From Phytophthora quininea (taxonomy: Eukaryota; Oomycota; Peronosporomycetes; Peronosporales; Peronosporaceae): DNA of 64,000 nucleotides. A program made the position numbers and the translations under genes. This document shows positions 10,677-21,535 of the stretch, piece by piece. Location of the stretch: positions 536,109-600,108 of the forward strand of contig JAAVTG010001008.1 in the NCBI GenBank assembly GCA_011947345.1, written 5' to 3'. The notes below the pieces were generated by a model. It worked only from the letters and a program-made list of their open reading frames with translations, made no database searches and was not told the origin of the DNA. Position 1 is the first letter of the stretch; every line of letters begins with the position of its first letter.

Positions 10677-11821
10677 TCACAGGAGTTGTCGTCGAATGGT
10701 CTTCATCATGAGGTCCCCCATTGTGAGATCCCCATCTGCAGATCTTGTAGCGTGGCTGTGGACATGGAAAACTCTGGTCGATACATTTTCAAGAAAGCTA
10801 CTCGCCGCATGCTCACCACCAGCTTGCCGTCGTCTTCGCAGTGCTCCAGTTTGATTTCTTGTTGACGACTTGCAGTTAGCACAATTGCTACGGAGACATC
10901 TCGTCGAACGCGCTCACTGGAAAGGTACGGGTGTAGTGCATCTTGGTCGACGGAGTCAATGGCAACGACTGCACATGGCTCTCGAGTCGACGCTTTGCTG
11001 CCTTCGTTCACACTTGCAAACCCGACGACGTTGTTCTCGATGACGACGCCTTTCAGATTCCGCGACAAGAGGCAAGCGCTATTCGCGAGCCCTTCGACAG
11101 CGTCATAGTCTTCTCTCACTGTAATATGACCCAGCTGCTCCGAAATGATGATCTCTATATTGTCCACGTAGAACTTGAGCGCATCGAACACTTGTTGGAT
11201 CGACTTGACGCCCGCGACATGAGCCACGTCGACGTGGACGCAGCAGATGTCGCCTTCTGACGTCTCAAACCGCTCGTCTGAGTGTTGTGGTGTCCGTGGA
11301 TACTCCAATGGACAAGTCTGCGTGACGTAGTCGTAGGCACGTTGCAATTTCTGCGACCGCATACCAAGCAGCGCAGCACGTCGACTTGTCCAGTCTTTGC
11401 CGAGACATATCGTCGTGTGCAGAGGATTCCATTCCCGTTCATTCTAGCAAGCAGCAGCATACTTGTCAAAAATGTATTAACTCGGAGAAAGGCAACAGTC
11501 TAACACCACGCACCATGCATTCTGACAATAAAGCTTGAGACCTTGCCAATCGAAATTGCTGACTTCTGGCTGCAGCAACAAGCACAGTTTGCTGTAAAAT
11601 GAACTCCGCAAGCTCTGCCTGTTCGGGTGTCAGGACTGGAGTTCGAAGAACTGCCAATTCCGAAGACAGACGCTCCACCTCCATCCGAAGCCGCTTTACT
11701 TCCTCCTGCTCAGCAAATGCAAACACTAGATACGTTAAACAAACACGACATCGACAAGCGGACAGCAAGCTGCACATCCACCTACCCTTCTGGCAGTGTA
11801 CGTGTTCCTTGGTTTGGCCAT
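10677..11821 (-). CDS. M96-like coiled-coil family protein 4
   Basis: Exon 1 encodes MAKPRNTYTARR and ends at a GTAGGT donor. Exon 2 (coiled coil EEVKRLRMEVERLSSELAVL) ends at a GTGCGT donor near 11,515. Exon 3 begins near 11,442 (NEREWNPLHTTICL) and runs to TGA at 10677-10679. Motifs: ICCVHVDVAHVAGVKS, ISEQLGHITVREDYDAVEG, DQDALHPYLSSERVRRD, RRVAFLKMYRPEF and ISQWG(D). The WGD codons need six G but five are present at 10714-10718, which otherwise truncates the last dozen residues. Closest in layout to its tandem neighbours but clearly diverged in sequence. Role unknown. Confidence 0.72.
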
Positions 11822-12311
11822 GGGCTCTGATGCTGAAGATTGAACAATGAGAAATGGTCCGCTCGTGGGATCACCTGGCCACTTCAGCGCAGCTGTCAAC
11901 GGACAATTCGAGACGCAACGTGGTGGTACGTGGCGGCATCAATTGCGGGACCACCAAAGGAGTCCAACTTCACTCATCAAGCAGTGGTGAGGATCTGCAT
12001 TCGATGACGTTCGCCGGAGACGAGAAACATGGGCAATCCAAGCAGCAATGACAAGCGGCAAAACTTAAGGTGCATAAGCAGTTCAAAGGCGGACCCGTTG
12101 CCACAATGACAAAGACCAAGTCGGACTGCCAGTCGCGACGCTGTTCGTTCACATGAATCTACCAGACATGGGGACAGCTATCCGCCATGATGGTCCAATG
12201 GAGCTCTCCATCGAGAACGTCAATCCCAATTCCAAAACAACACGACTTGCCCCAGGATTCCATACAAACGAAAAGTCCATTCGATGATATCTCTATCTGC
12301 TATCCTGGCAA
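11822..12311. other. Intergenic region, no gene seen
   Basis: About 490 bases between the starts and ends of two family members. Short open frames occur on both strands but none has a family match, signal peptide or splice pattern. It should contain the promoter of protein 4 and the 3' flank of protein 5. Confidence 0.5.
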
Positions 12312-13479
12312 TTACGGCGTCGTATACACCACGCTGCGCACAGTTTTGAGCATGACATCACCCCACCGAGCGATTCCTTCGTGAAGCTCCTGCATCGCAA
12401 ACGCCGACACTGGGAATTGTGGCTTATGAAGCTTCACGAATGCAGCTCTCCTCATCGTGACCACCACCTCGCTCGGCTCTTCTCCTCCTCTCAACATCGT
12501 CGTTGCTAGCCGCTTATCTTTCTGCTTCATCTTCTTCCGACTCACAGTCAGCACCACCGCTCCCGACACGTCCTTTCGCACTCGCTCGCTCGGTTGGTAC
12601 GGATACAACTCGTCCTCATCCACGCAGTCGCTGGCCAGGATGGCACAAGGTCCAATGCCCTGTCCCAATTCGTCCTTGGCAAACATCTGCGGGAACGACA
12701 CAGCATTCATCTCGGTCGTAATGCCGCAGTCTTCGGTGGACGCAATTCTAGAGTTATACGCTGTGCCTTCAATCGAGTCGTAGTCGTCTCTGACAGTAAT
12801 GTGTCCCAATCTCTCCGAGATACTAATCTCCATGTTGGTCAGGTAGAAGATGAGCGCATTGTAGACTTGTTCTAGCGACTCGACACCTCTAAAGTGCACC
12901 GTTTCGAACCTCACACAGCATAAGTCCCCTTGTGCAGACTCGAATCGCTCGTCTGAGAGCTGCATCTTCTCCGGCTGCGAGTGGGAGCTCCTGGCCATGA
13001 TGTACTCGTAGGCGTTCCGCAGTTTCTCCGTTCTGATGGCTCTTAGTGTGGCCCTTCTCTCTGGCCAGTCCTTGGTGAGTTTGATTCTCGTATAGAGAGG
13101 GTGGGTGAACTGGTCTCCGAGGCAGCGGGACAGCAGACTCTGCGCATTGGCCACGTGCAGCTGCTGGTGTCTCAAGACGCTCGTCAGCGCCACATTCTCG
13201 GCCTCTCTTCTGCAGCACTGGGTCGGCCTTGGCCGCTTCTTCAGGAGGCAAGTTGCGGGTCTTTAGGACCGCCACTTGGCTCTCCAGACGCTCAATCTCT
13301 TGCTGTAGCGAAGACTGTTCCTCTTTGCGCAGAACGTATGTGGCCTTGCGCTTCTTCTTTTGCTTCTTGGGCGGCTCTTGACTGGGCGGAGACGTCTGCG
13401 AGGCGTGCAGCTCCTCGCTGCTGGCGTCGGACAGCAGCAACTGCTGGAAACTCGCGTCTGCCACGGGCTCGACGAACAT
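12312..13479 (-). CDS. M96-like coiled-coil family protein 5 (intronless, one frame break)
   Basis: Carries a longer N-terminus than its neighbours: an acidic/serine leader (MFVEPVADASFQQLLL), then PKKQKKKRKATYVLRKEE and a coiled coil. The sequence is open across both positions where neighbours have introns (TYVLRKEEQSS and RCLGDQFTHP), so this member is intronless. The C-terminal domain (TRIKLTKDWPERR, DLCCVRFETVHFRG, ISERLGHITVRDDYDSIEG, DEDELYPYQPSERVRKD, RRAAFVKLHKPQFP, IARWGDVMLKTVR) is intact. A small indel around 13,205-13,225, in AGAGAGGCC, shifts frame between coiled coil and domain. It is not a plain homopolymer and could be an AG-repeat change. Expected length about 390 residues. 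Confidence 0.72.
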
Positions 13480-14297
13480 GTCTGAGCGGTTGAGAAGGAC
13501 GAATAATGAGGCTGGGTTTTCAAGAAAGAAGTAAACATATGGGTTATCTATACAAGGATAGAAATATCAGTTAATTATACGTTAACTGGGAGAAATGTTC
13601 ATTTGTCCGATACTTTAACGAAATAGAGACGGCTGTTTTGCGGGACAAAACGTCTGAACAACAAATCTCGATGATATGGTTTGCTTAAGTTTCGTATATA
13701 TGCGAGTTTGTATGCCAATGGGTAGTTATACGATATTTAGTATATTTTGTTAAATACTCAGCAGTTTTTGCAGTGCTTAGTCAGAGGAAAGTTATTTCGA
13801 TTCTTACAACCTGCCAGCATTTCGATTGAACCGACAGCCCTCGAGCTATTGCACAATGAAAATGTAGACGTAGTCCACCTACAGCTCTGGCTCGGACATC
13901 TGCAAAACTATACGCACAGTAGCTGCATCAGGATAAAATTGAGATTAGCTGCGGACTGTCCAGCTGGTGACTGCGTCGGTGTCACAGTTCGATGATCTGC
14001 TGAGTGCAGTGACGTGTTGGTTGGCCTAAAAACGTGACTCCCAGTAGATGTTACCGAAGTGTACGGTGTTTCTGCTGAGGTATGCGCAGTACATTCAGAA
14101 ACTGCAAGCTCAAAGCGCCGCACTCATCGCTGGGTGACACGAACTTGGTGTTCGTTTTTAACGCGATTGTCGTGCCATGAACGGATTGTCGAATACGTTG
14201 TGTGCAATTAGAAGACCACCACGTAGCTTAGCATTTTCGTTGAAAGGTAAAGAGGGAAACTAGGCCTTCAACTTGGAGAGTCCCGCACTGACGCTAT
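13480..14297. other. AT-richer intergenic region, no gene seen
   Basis: About 800 bases, AT-rich around 13,540-13,760. Only short unsupported frames occur. It separates two intronless members that share orientation. No transposon ends were recognised. Confidence 0.5.
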
Positions 14298-15320
14298 CTA
14301 TGTGTAGATTATCCGCCGGATCGCTTGCAGCACGACATCACCCCACCGCGTGACGTTATTCCGAAGTTCCTGCATGGCAGCCTCCGAGACATTGAACTCG
14401 GGTCTGCAAGTCTTGACGAAAAACGATCGGATCATGACTATCACCACTTCTTCCTTACCGCCGTCTTGTGCGTTAGTCGTCGCATTCCTACGAAGGACCG
14501 GAAGCAGCAACACGGTGCCGTTCAGAACTTTACGAACACAATCTTGCGGGTGGTACGGGTGCAAGTCGTCTTGATCCACACTGTCGATCGCCATAACAGC
14601 GTAGGGCTGGATGTGTTGCTCTTTGTTGCCTTCTACATACTGTCCAAACGCCACGACATTCAGCTCCGTTGTCACTCCACAATCCAACCCCGACGTCAGT
14701 CGGTAGTTCGACACAAAAGCTCCAGTATCTACGGCATCGTAGTCATCTCTCAGTGTCATGTGGCCTAACTGCTCCGAGATGGCAATCTCCAGTGTATCAA
14801 CGGTAAACCTCACAGCGTCGAACACTTTCTTCAAGTCGTGCACCCCGAAGAACGGAATCACTTCATTGCGGACGCAGCAGAAGCTTCCGTGCTCGTCTTC
14901 AAAGTGCTCCTCAGAGAACTGAGGTTTTAGAGGCTTCAGGTGTTGACACCTAGCGGTAACGTATCGGAACCCTCTAGCAAGACGTTCGTCTTTCATGGCT
15001 AGCAAAGTTTCTCTCCTTGAGGCCCAGTCTTGACCCAAGTGAATGGGCAAACCCATGGGGTTTCTGCATTGGCTTTGCAGCCATTGAGATAGCAGACTCT
15101 GCATTCCAGCCACGTGAACATGCTGCTGGTCCACCGACTCCTTCAGAGTCACGTTTAGACCCACCGAGGCGTAGAGTTTGCGCCACGGAGCCTCTCCGCC
15201 GTCTTGCAGTGCCTGCAGCTGCTGCTGCAGCTCTTGGATTTCCTGTTGCAGCGCCTCCTTCTCCTCTTTACGAGCCAGATACGTCGCCTTGCGCTTCTTG
15301 GGGACGTGCATTGCTGTCAT
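14298..15320 (-). CDS. M96-like coiled-coil family protein 6 (intronless, intact)
   Basis: A single open frame of about 340 residues with no disruption. It begins MTAMHVPKKRKATYLARKEEKE with an immediate coiled coil (LQQEIQELQQQLQAL). An ASVGLNVTL segment is shared only with protein 7. The C-terminal domain shows HLGQDWASRRETLL, FCCVRNEVIPFFGV, ISEQLGHMTLRDDYDAVD, DQDDLHPYHPQD, IRSFFVKTCRPEF and VTRWGDVVLQAIRRIIYT. ATG 15320 was chosen over 15356 because the extra residues lack family similarity. Proteins 6 and 7 form a subgroup (TLRDDYD instead of TVRDDYD; DQDDLHPYH). As an undamaged copy it is the best reference for the intronless subgroup. Confidence 0.78.
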   Translation of the reverse strand: MTAMHVPKKRKATYLARKEEKEALQQEIQELQQQLQALQDGGEAPWRKLYASVGLNVTLKESVDQQHVHVAGMQSLLSQWLQSQCRNPMGLPIHLGQDWASRRETLLAMKDERLARGFRYVTARCQHLKPLKPQFSEEHFEDEHGSFCCVRNEVIPFFGVHDLKKVFDAVRFTVDTLEIAISEQLGHMTLRDDYDAVDTGAFVSNYRLTSGLDCGVTTELNVVAFGQYVEGNKEQHIQPYAVMAIDSVDQDDLHPYHPQDCVRKVLNGTVLLLPVLRRNATTNAQDGGKEEVVIVMIRSFFVKTCRPEFNVSEAAMQELRNNVTRWGDVVLQAIRRIIYT

Positions 15321-15451
15321 CTGGTCACACAAGTTCAGGAATGAATGTATGTACAAAAAAACAATTTACTAACACCCAAAACTGCGACAGCTATCGCTAA
15401 TGGAGGAAACCTGGGGCTTCCTGCGCCATGGTTTGGAGTGTTTTCTCGAGA

Positions 15452-17563
15452 CACGATGCAGTTTGAGTTTCTGGAGGCAGACGACGATATCTGGGGTCGA
15501 ACAAGCGCCGCCAACTGACGGTGCTGCTACACAATCTCCCCTGGAAGAATTCCGCCAGACGAGAACGCTTTGGCTCTGCTGGCGGCAGTTGAACACGTGG
15601 ACAAGCACGCCTGGAAGTTTCTATTGGCCGGTACTGCTACGTCCAATTGGGCAAGGACGACGCGCTGATCGACGAGGAGATCCCCGTCCGATACTCTTTG
15701 TATCTCGACACCGAGGGACGACAAGGTCCCAATGGCGTTGTCTACGATCTCGTCGAGTTTTCCCAGCGGGAACATCCTAGCATTGGCTTTGATGAGGCGC
15801 TAGGAAAGATCGCTGCTGTGGGTGAGGGGGTGAGTGTGGGGGTGGAGATTACCGTCCCAGTTCGGGTCTTGTTCCACCCAGGGGTTCAGTCGGCCATTGA
15901 GGACAGGATGGCAGCAATTGCACAGGCTGAAAGAACCGTGAACGAGCAGTGGGAGGACTTCCGTCGCCAACACCTGAACCAGCATGTGCCGCCGCGGTCG
16001 TATCGCTGCGCTTTCGTGCTGGAACCGATGGTGGTGTTTCTTACCAGTGTCGAACTCTCCACTACACTGATGAAGGCGACGCAGAACTTGATCCGTGACA
16101 ATGTGCGGTTTCGCATCTGGCGTTCGTACTAAAGCCTTCGATGACGTTGCAGCTGAGTATCAAGAGTCCAGGAGCATATTTAGTAGCTTTGCGGCCCATC
16201 TCTTCGGCAATACGCGCCGCCACGCTCAACTCGCCAACAGCACACCTCTTCAGCTGGGAGCAATTGAATTGCTGCCTGACAAATTTACGCGCATTCGGGA
16301 TGTGGAGGCAATTTTTCTGCCATGGTGTCGAACCAAACAACCAACAAGATTGTACTGTGTCTAGCATTAACTGATGAAGACCAAGTGTCAACCAAAGAAT
16401 GGTGGAAATGGGTGGCTTATGGGGTATTCTCGAAGCGTGCTCGACTTTATTCTGCAGTGGAATCCCTCGAGCTTCTCGGGCTTAGCAGCATGAGTAAGGA
16501 GGATATGGAGGCGTTTGCTGCCATTGCTACGTCTAATCATCCTGAAGAGGATCTTTTCAGCTCCCCGAGATTTTGGATGAACGCGACGCTACTTTGAAAA
16601 TTGGAACTCCAATCCAGTGGCTGATCAATAACGGAGAGGGCGTTGCTCAACCGTTAGTGTTAGAATCGGATACTCATTTTGTTCGAACTTTTAGTGACGA
16701 TGGAGAGAGCCAATGGGTCGACGTGGTCATTCCAGGCCTTGGTCGATGCCATGTACAGCGAAGTGACTTGGTATTTGACGATACTTATGCTTTGCAGCAC
16801 CGCAGCAACTCTTTGACATCACTTCAGCTTGGTTTTAATTATTTTGATTTTCTGTTCATTATCAAGGCGTGCCATTATTCCTGAGCACGGTTGGGTCCTC
16901 GTTAAGTCATTGGTAATGCAAGATTTGGGGAACTTGGATGCTGTCGAAATCGAGCGCTTCGCCCAGTTCCGGGGTCTTGATGACAATTGGATTCTTCACA
17001 GCTGCCCTAACTTGCGGGAGTTATCTCTCTTTGGCGGACATATTGTTGATGTGAGTCTAAGCTTTGATGACTACCACAAGAACCATCGCTCATTATGTGA
17101 TTTGAGTTGGTGTGAGGATGCCACTGCATTCGTTCAGTCCTTGTCCGACGCAAACAACCCGCGAGTAAAATATACTCGCCGATTACGTGTGCACACGTAT
17201 GTCCTTGATCAGGTCGAGGATGATTCTGCAGCTTTGGGAAAGGCTATCCTGGAAATGCTTCGGGTGAACCAAAGGCTGGAATATTTTGAGCTTGATGCAA
17301 TCCCCAGATACTGGGGATTCAGTAACAGCATAAGAGCGTTTCATCTCCAACCGATCAGTCGAGTTCGCACACCTCTGGCGATGGAAAGCAAACTGGCGTT
17401 CCTCAGTGCGATTTCTTGCAGGACGTACGAAGCCTCGAGTTCAAAACGATTACGACCCAGTCTCCAGCTTCCGGAGCTGAACCAAGCGGTCCTCCAAGAT
17501 ATATTCACGTTTGCGGCAACTCCAGTTCTCCGACAAGTTTACTTTCACAAAGGACGTGAATAA
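15452..17563 (+). CDS. Unrecognised large gene with leucine-rich C-terminal part
   Basis: Coding signal is spread over several frames. 15,647-16,132 contains VRYSLYLDTEG, GVSVGVEITVPVRVLFHPG and a helical AQAERTVNEQWEDFRRQ; it is followed by segments at about 16,110-16,365, 16,340-16,575 and 16,573-16,830. 16,880-17,563 contains LHSCPNLRELSLFGGHIVDV and further leucine-spaced segments resembling irregular LRRs. A likely intron is about 16,830-16,866 (GTTTTAATT...CAAG). At least one break near 16,565 (a C-run before GAGATTTTGGAT) looks like a one-base loss. I do not recognise the family; a degenerate LRR protein is a guess. Start uncertain: a methionine at about 15,452 (MQFEFLEADDDIWG) is plausible. 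The stop at 17,563 is firm for the last segment. It runs convergent to the AAA gene at 17,715. Confidence 0.45.
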
Positions 17564-17714
17564 GGTCCCGGGAAAGCTGTGGATGCAACATTCGTTTTCG
17601 TCGTTTCCGTCAGTGAACTGGAGCTTCATAGTGCCAAATGTCAACATCGAGTGGAAGTCGGTGTATTTTGTACTGCGTAATGAAAGTAGATCTAGGGTGG
17701 AACAGAAGGTAAGC

Positions 17715-19390
17715 TCAATGCGTCTCTGCAAGGCGAACAAACCCGCTCACCACGTCATCTGTGTCGTCGAATTCAGCACAAAGCTCCTCGATCTCTGCGG
17801 GTGTGAACGACTGCGACGAGTTCTCGAACGCCTCGGCTAGCCGCTTGGTCTGCGAGTCATCCAGCTTGTCGACGCAAAAGTATTCGATCATCTCCTGGAT
17901 CTGCACGCAGCCCATGTAGCTCAGCAGCAGCTTCTTGTTGACGCGTCCCGGGCGAACCAGCGCTGGGTCCAGCTTCTCCGGGTGGTTCGTCGTCATGATC
18001 ACGATGCGACCGGGGCAGTCGATGACGCCGTCCAGCACGTTCAGCAGACCGGACAAGTTCAACTTGTCGTTGCGCTGATCGTACTTCTTCTCATCATCCA
18101 GAACCGCCTTGATCATCGTTGACACGAGCTTGTCGTCCTCGGACTGCGGGGCCTTCTTGTCATCGCCGTCAGTACCGCTGGCAGATTCCGTGATCTCGTC
18201 AGCTCGGGCGTTCACGATAGAAGACGCGCAGTCGATGTCCTCCATAACGAACACAACGTCCTCGAATGACATTTCGACCGGAGTGTCCAGGCCTTGGACC
18301 GCAAACTGCATGTCGAACAGTGCGTCTAGCAGTTGCTGGTTGGTCTTGATCTTGCCGAGCGAGATCGTGACAATGTGGCGTTTGGTGTGCTGCGCCACAG
18401 CCTTGATCAGACTGGTCTTGCCCGTGCCCGGCGGGCCGTGCAGCAGCAGCCCCAGTTTGTATGGGAAGCCCTTGATGGCGAACTTACCCGAGCGTGTTGT
18501 GAAGTTGTCGAGAAGTTGCAGCACCGTGTCCTTCTCTTCGAAGAAAAGGTTGTCGAAGGTCTTTTCCTCGCCCAGTTCGTATCGCTTGTAGGCGACCACA
18601 GGCTTGGCGTTGGCATTGTCGTCGCCCGACGAAGAGGACACCGTGTCTGCCTGGATGTAAAAGTACCGGGACTTGTCTTCCACATGCTTGCGGCGCTCGA
18701 TGTCCTGGTAGTTCTTGAAGGCGCGGTCGATGATGGCGTCGATGCGCTTGGAGGCGTCCGGCAGTGACGACCGGAAGCGGAAGTTGATGGCCGACTCTTT
18801 CACGGTCGCCACCTTTTTGTCGCCGTCCGAATTCTCTGGGACCACCGTCTCGTGCTTGAAGAGCACGCCAGGCTCGATGGTGATCCATTCGTTGAGTGGC
18901 GGCAACACCTCGACGTTGAGGCGGTTCACCTCGCCGTAGTACTCGTCGTCGTCGTCGTCGGTCGAGTCGGAGCCCGTGGTGGAGCAGTCGGAGTCGCTGG
19001 TGGCGGCGTCCAGCAGGCTCTTGGTCGTCGTCTTCTTCTTGGTCTTCTCCAGCAGCTCGTACTGGGCGTTCTTGCTCTTGAGGTTGAGCACGTCGGCCAG
19101 ATAGATGGAAATGGCCTTCTGCAGCAAGTGGTTCTTCTGCTCGTAGTCCCATACTTTGCCCCAGCGGTTGAAGCGCTGCTTGACCTCGATGACGCGGGAC
19201 ACGCAGGGCATCGGCTTGGGCGGGAACAGCAGCGCGTGTAGCATGGATAGCAGCGACTTGGGGGACGATTGCACGTAGGCCACGACTTTTGGATGAGCAG
19301 CGGCACGAGCATGCACACGAGCGCATCCACCAGCAGGTTGTTGGTGCGGAAGGTGTTGATGAGCCCGAACTCGATGGCGGTGGAGCTCAT
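17715..19390 (-). CDS. BCS1-like AAA ATPase 1
   Basis: Predicted membrane-anchored AAA ATPase like the mitochondrial chaperone BCS1, which uses ATP to move folded substrate across the inner membrane. The N-terminus MSSTAIEFG is followed by a hydrophobic anchor (LLVDALVCMLVPLLI, about residues 20-35). A BCS1-type N-domain follows (QKNHLLQKAISIYLADVL), interrupted by an acidic Ser/Asp run near residues 140-155. The AAA module has Walker A GPPGTGKTS near residue 320, Walker B VVFVMEDIDC near 380 and the VRPGRVNKK arginine-finger region. Length about 558 residues, slightly above yeast BCS1. One base is missing from an A-run near 19,294 (ATCCAAAAG), separating anchor from N-domain. Intronless; organelle targeting is inferred from the family. 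Confidence 0.82.
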
Positions 19391-19770
19391 GGCGGCGGCG
19401 GTGTGTGCGTGTTGGCGAGTGAGCAAATTCTGGAATGAGCTGTGGCTCGGTCACCAAGTTGGTGGTAGAAGAAGCTACCTTTCCACGAAGTTGAACCCAG
19501 TCAACACAAAGTAAGCGGTTGGTGTTCGATTTGGATTGGCCAAAATCGAAATACGTGGCTCCCATTGGCTGTGAAAGGACACAAGGTCTAATTTTGTAAA
19601 TTATGTTTCGCGTGAGTGTTGGTCAAGTTCAACCCAACTTCAACTTCGCTCATACTGAAACCAAGATGTCTGCTGCTGCGACTTGTCACCTGTATTTTCA
19701 CACCCATGTGATTTATCATCGCTTGGTTTTTCACTTTCATTCCGCAATTTGCCAGCTCCGTGTCAAGTCA
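19391..19770. promoter_or_regulatory. Shared divergent promoter region of the two AAA genes
   Basis: About 380 bases separate the two opposed ATGs. It is the only upstream DNA available to either gene, so co-regulation is plausible. No firm core element was identified; a CTTCGCTCATACTGAAACC stretch near 19,650 is a weak initiator candidate for the plus-strand gene. Confidence 0.4.
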
Positions 19771-21434
19771 TGATCGCCACCTCTGCAAGCGACGCTCACG
19801 CTTCCGCCGCTCCAACCGATGAGTTCTGCGCAGCCTCAGCACGGGCTTCGTGCTGGTGGACGCCTTCGTGTGTCTGCTAGTGCCGCTGCTGCTTCAGCAG
19901 CTCATCACGTACCTGCAGGGCTCAGGCGACTCGTTGCTCAGCCGCCTCTACGCGCTATTCTTCGGCCACAATGAGCCCGAGGGCGTCTATCGTATCATCG
20001 GCATCACGCAGCGCTACAGCTCGGACGGCTACAAGATCTGGGACTACGACCAAAAGAATCACCTGCTGCAGAAGGCCATCACCATCTACCTGGCCGACGT
20101 GCTGGACCTGAATAACAAGGACGCCAAGTACGAGCTCATCAAGCGTTCGCAGAAGAAGACTAAGAAGCTGTTGGCAGACGACGACAGCGACGACGGCACC
20201 AGTGTCACTTCCTCGTCCACAGAAGACTCGGACGACGGCACCTACTGCGGCGCCGTGGACGGACTCTGCTGGGAGGCACTGCCTCACGAGAACGAGTGGA
20301 TTGAGGTGGAGGACGGCATCCAGTTCAAACACGAGACCGTCGCACCCGAGGACAAGGACGAGAAGAAGACCAAGACGCTCACTCAGACCGACGTCAACTT
20401 CAAGTTCTTCTCGACGCTGCCCGACGGCACGGAACGCATCGACGCACTCATCCACCGCGCCTACAAGAACTACCAGGAAGCCGAGCGCCAGCGGTACACA
20501 AAAGACACGCTGCGCTACTACTACATCCAAACCGGCTCAGCCTACACCGCCGAGACCGAGGGGTTAAGTACAAACGCTACCCGCTGGGCGAGGAAAAACA
20601 TTCGACAACCTTTTCTTCGACGAGAAAGAGCAGGTCATCCAGCTGCTTGACAACTTTGCCAACAAGTCGGGTAAGTTCGCCATCAAGGGCTTCCCGTACA
20701 AGCTCGGGCTGCTGCTGCACGGCCCGCCTGGCACGGGCAAGACCAGTCTGATCAAGGCTGTGGCGCAGTACACTAAGAGGCACATCGTGACCATCTCGCT
20801 GGGCAAGATCCGCACCAACCAGCAGCTGCTGGACGCTCTCTTCGAGATGAAGTTCCCTGTACAGGGTCTAGACTCGCCTGTCGAGATGTCCTTTGAGGAC
20901 GTCGTGTTCGTCATGGAGGACATTGACTGCGCGTCTTCGATTGTAAATGCGCGCGGCGACAGTGACAAGCCCAGCAAGAGTGACCGCATGATGGCGAGCC
21001 AGAAGAAGGCGATAGAGGAGGATAAGGAAGACGGTATGGCCGGGCTCATCGGCCCCATGCTTAAGCCCAAGGGCGTCGAGGACAAACTGAACCTGTCGGG
21101 TCTGCTGAACGTGCTGGACGGCGTCATCGACTGCCCCGGTCGCATTGTGATCATGACGACGAACCACCCGGAGAAGCTGGACCCAGCGCTCGTGCGACCT
21201 GGCCGAGTGAACAAGAAGCTGCTGCTCGGACACATGGGTCCTGAGCAGGTGCAGCAAATGCTCGAATACTACTGCGTCTCGAGTCTTTCCAAGGAACAGG
21301 TCGAGAGACTTCACACTGTGTTTGCCCACGGCCAGACAAAGTTCACGCCAGCCGAGGTCGAAGAGCTTTGCGCAGAGTTCGACGATGTGGAGTCGGTACT
21401 GACCGGCTTCGAGCTCTTGGCCTCGAGGACCTAA
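19771..21434 (+). CDS. BCS1-like AAA ATPase 2
   Basis: Divergent partner of the 17.7-19.4 kb gene with the same order: anchor (FVLVDAFVCLLVPLLLQQ), BCS1-like N-domain (QKNHLLQKAITIYLADVLDL), acidic Ser/Asp run (DDDSDDGTSVTSSSTEDSDD) and AAA domain. Walker A GPPGTGKTS lies near 20,722 and Walker B VVFVMEDIDC near 20,900; VRPGRVNKK follows, with a stop at 21,432. Start at 19,771 (MIATSASDAH) aligns best with the partner if one G is restored near 19,845; MSSAQPQ at 19,819 is the alternative. Two further one-base homopolymer losses near 20,562 (G run) and 20,600 (A run) split the N-domain from the ATPase. All catalytic motifs are intact, so the breaks look technical. Length about 555 residues. 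Confidence 0.8.
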
Positions 21435-21535
21435 AGCTTATGTGTCATTAGACTGCACTTCATGCATATGACTTCAATTACAGATCATCTTACACATGTG
21501 TACCGAATGTTTTGTACCAGTTTTCATCGTCTGGC

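Noticed and set aside
18109..18767. Plus-strand open frames opposite AAA gene 1
   Set aside because: Antisense shadows caused by GC-rich third positions; no homology-like features.
18484..19326. 280-codon arginine/histidine-rich frame overlapping AAA gene 1
   Set aside because: Shadow of the real AAA coding strand in another frame: biased composition, no domain, and the catalytic motifs are in the overlapping frame.
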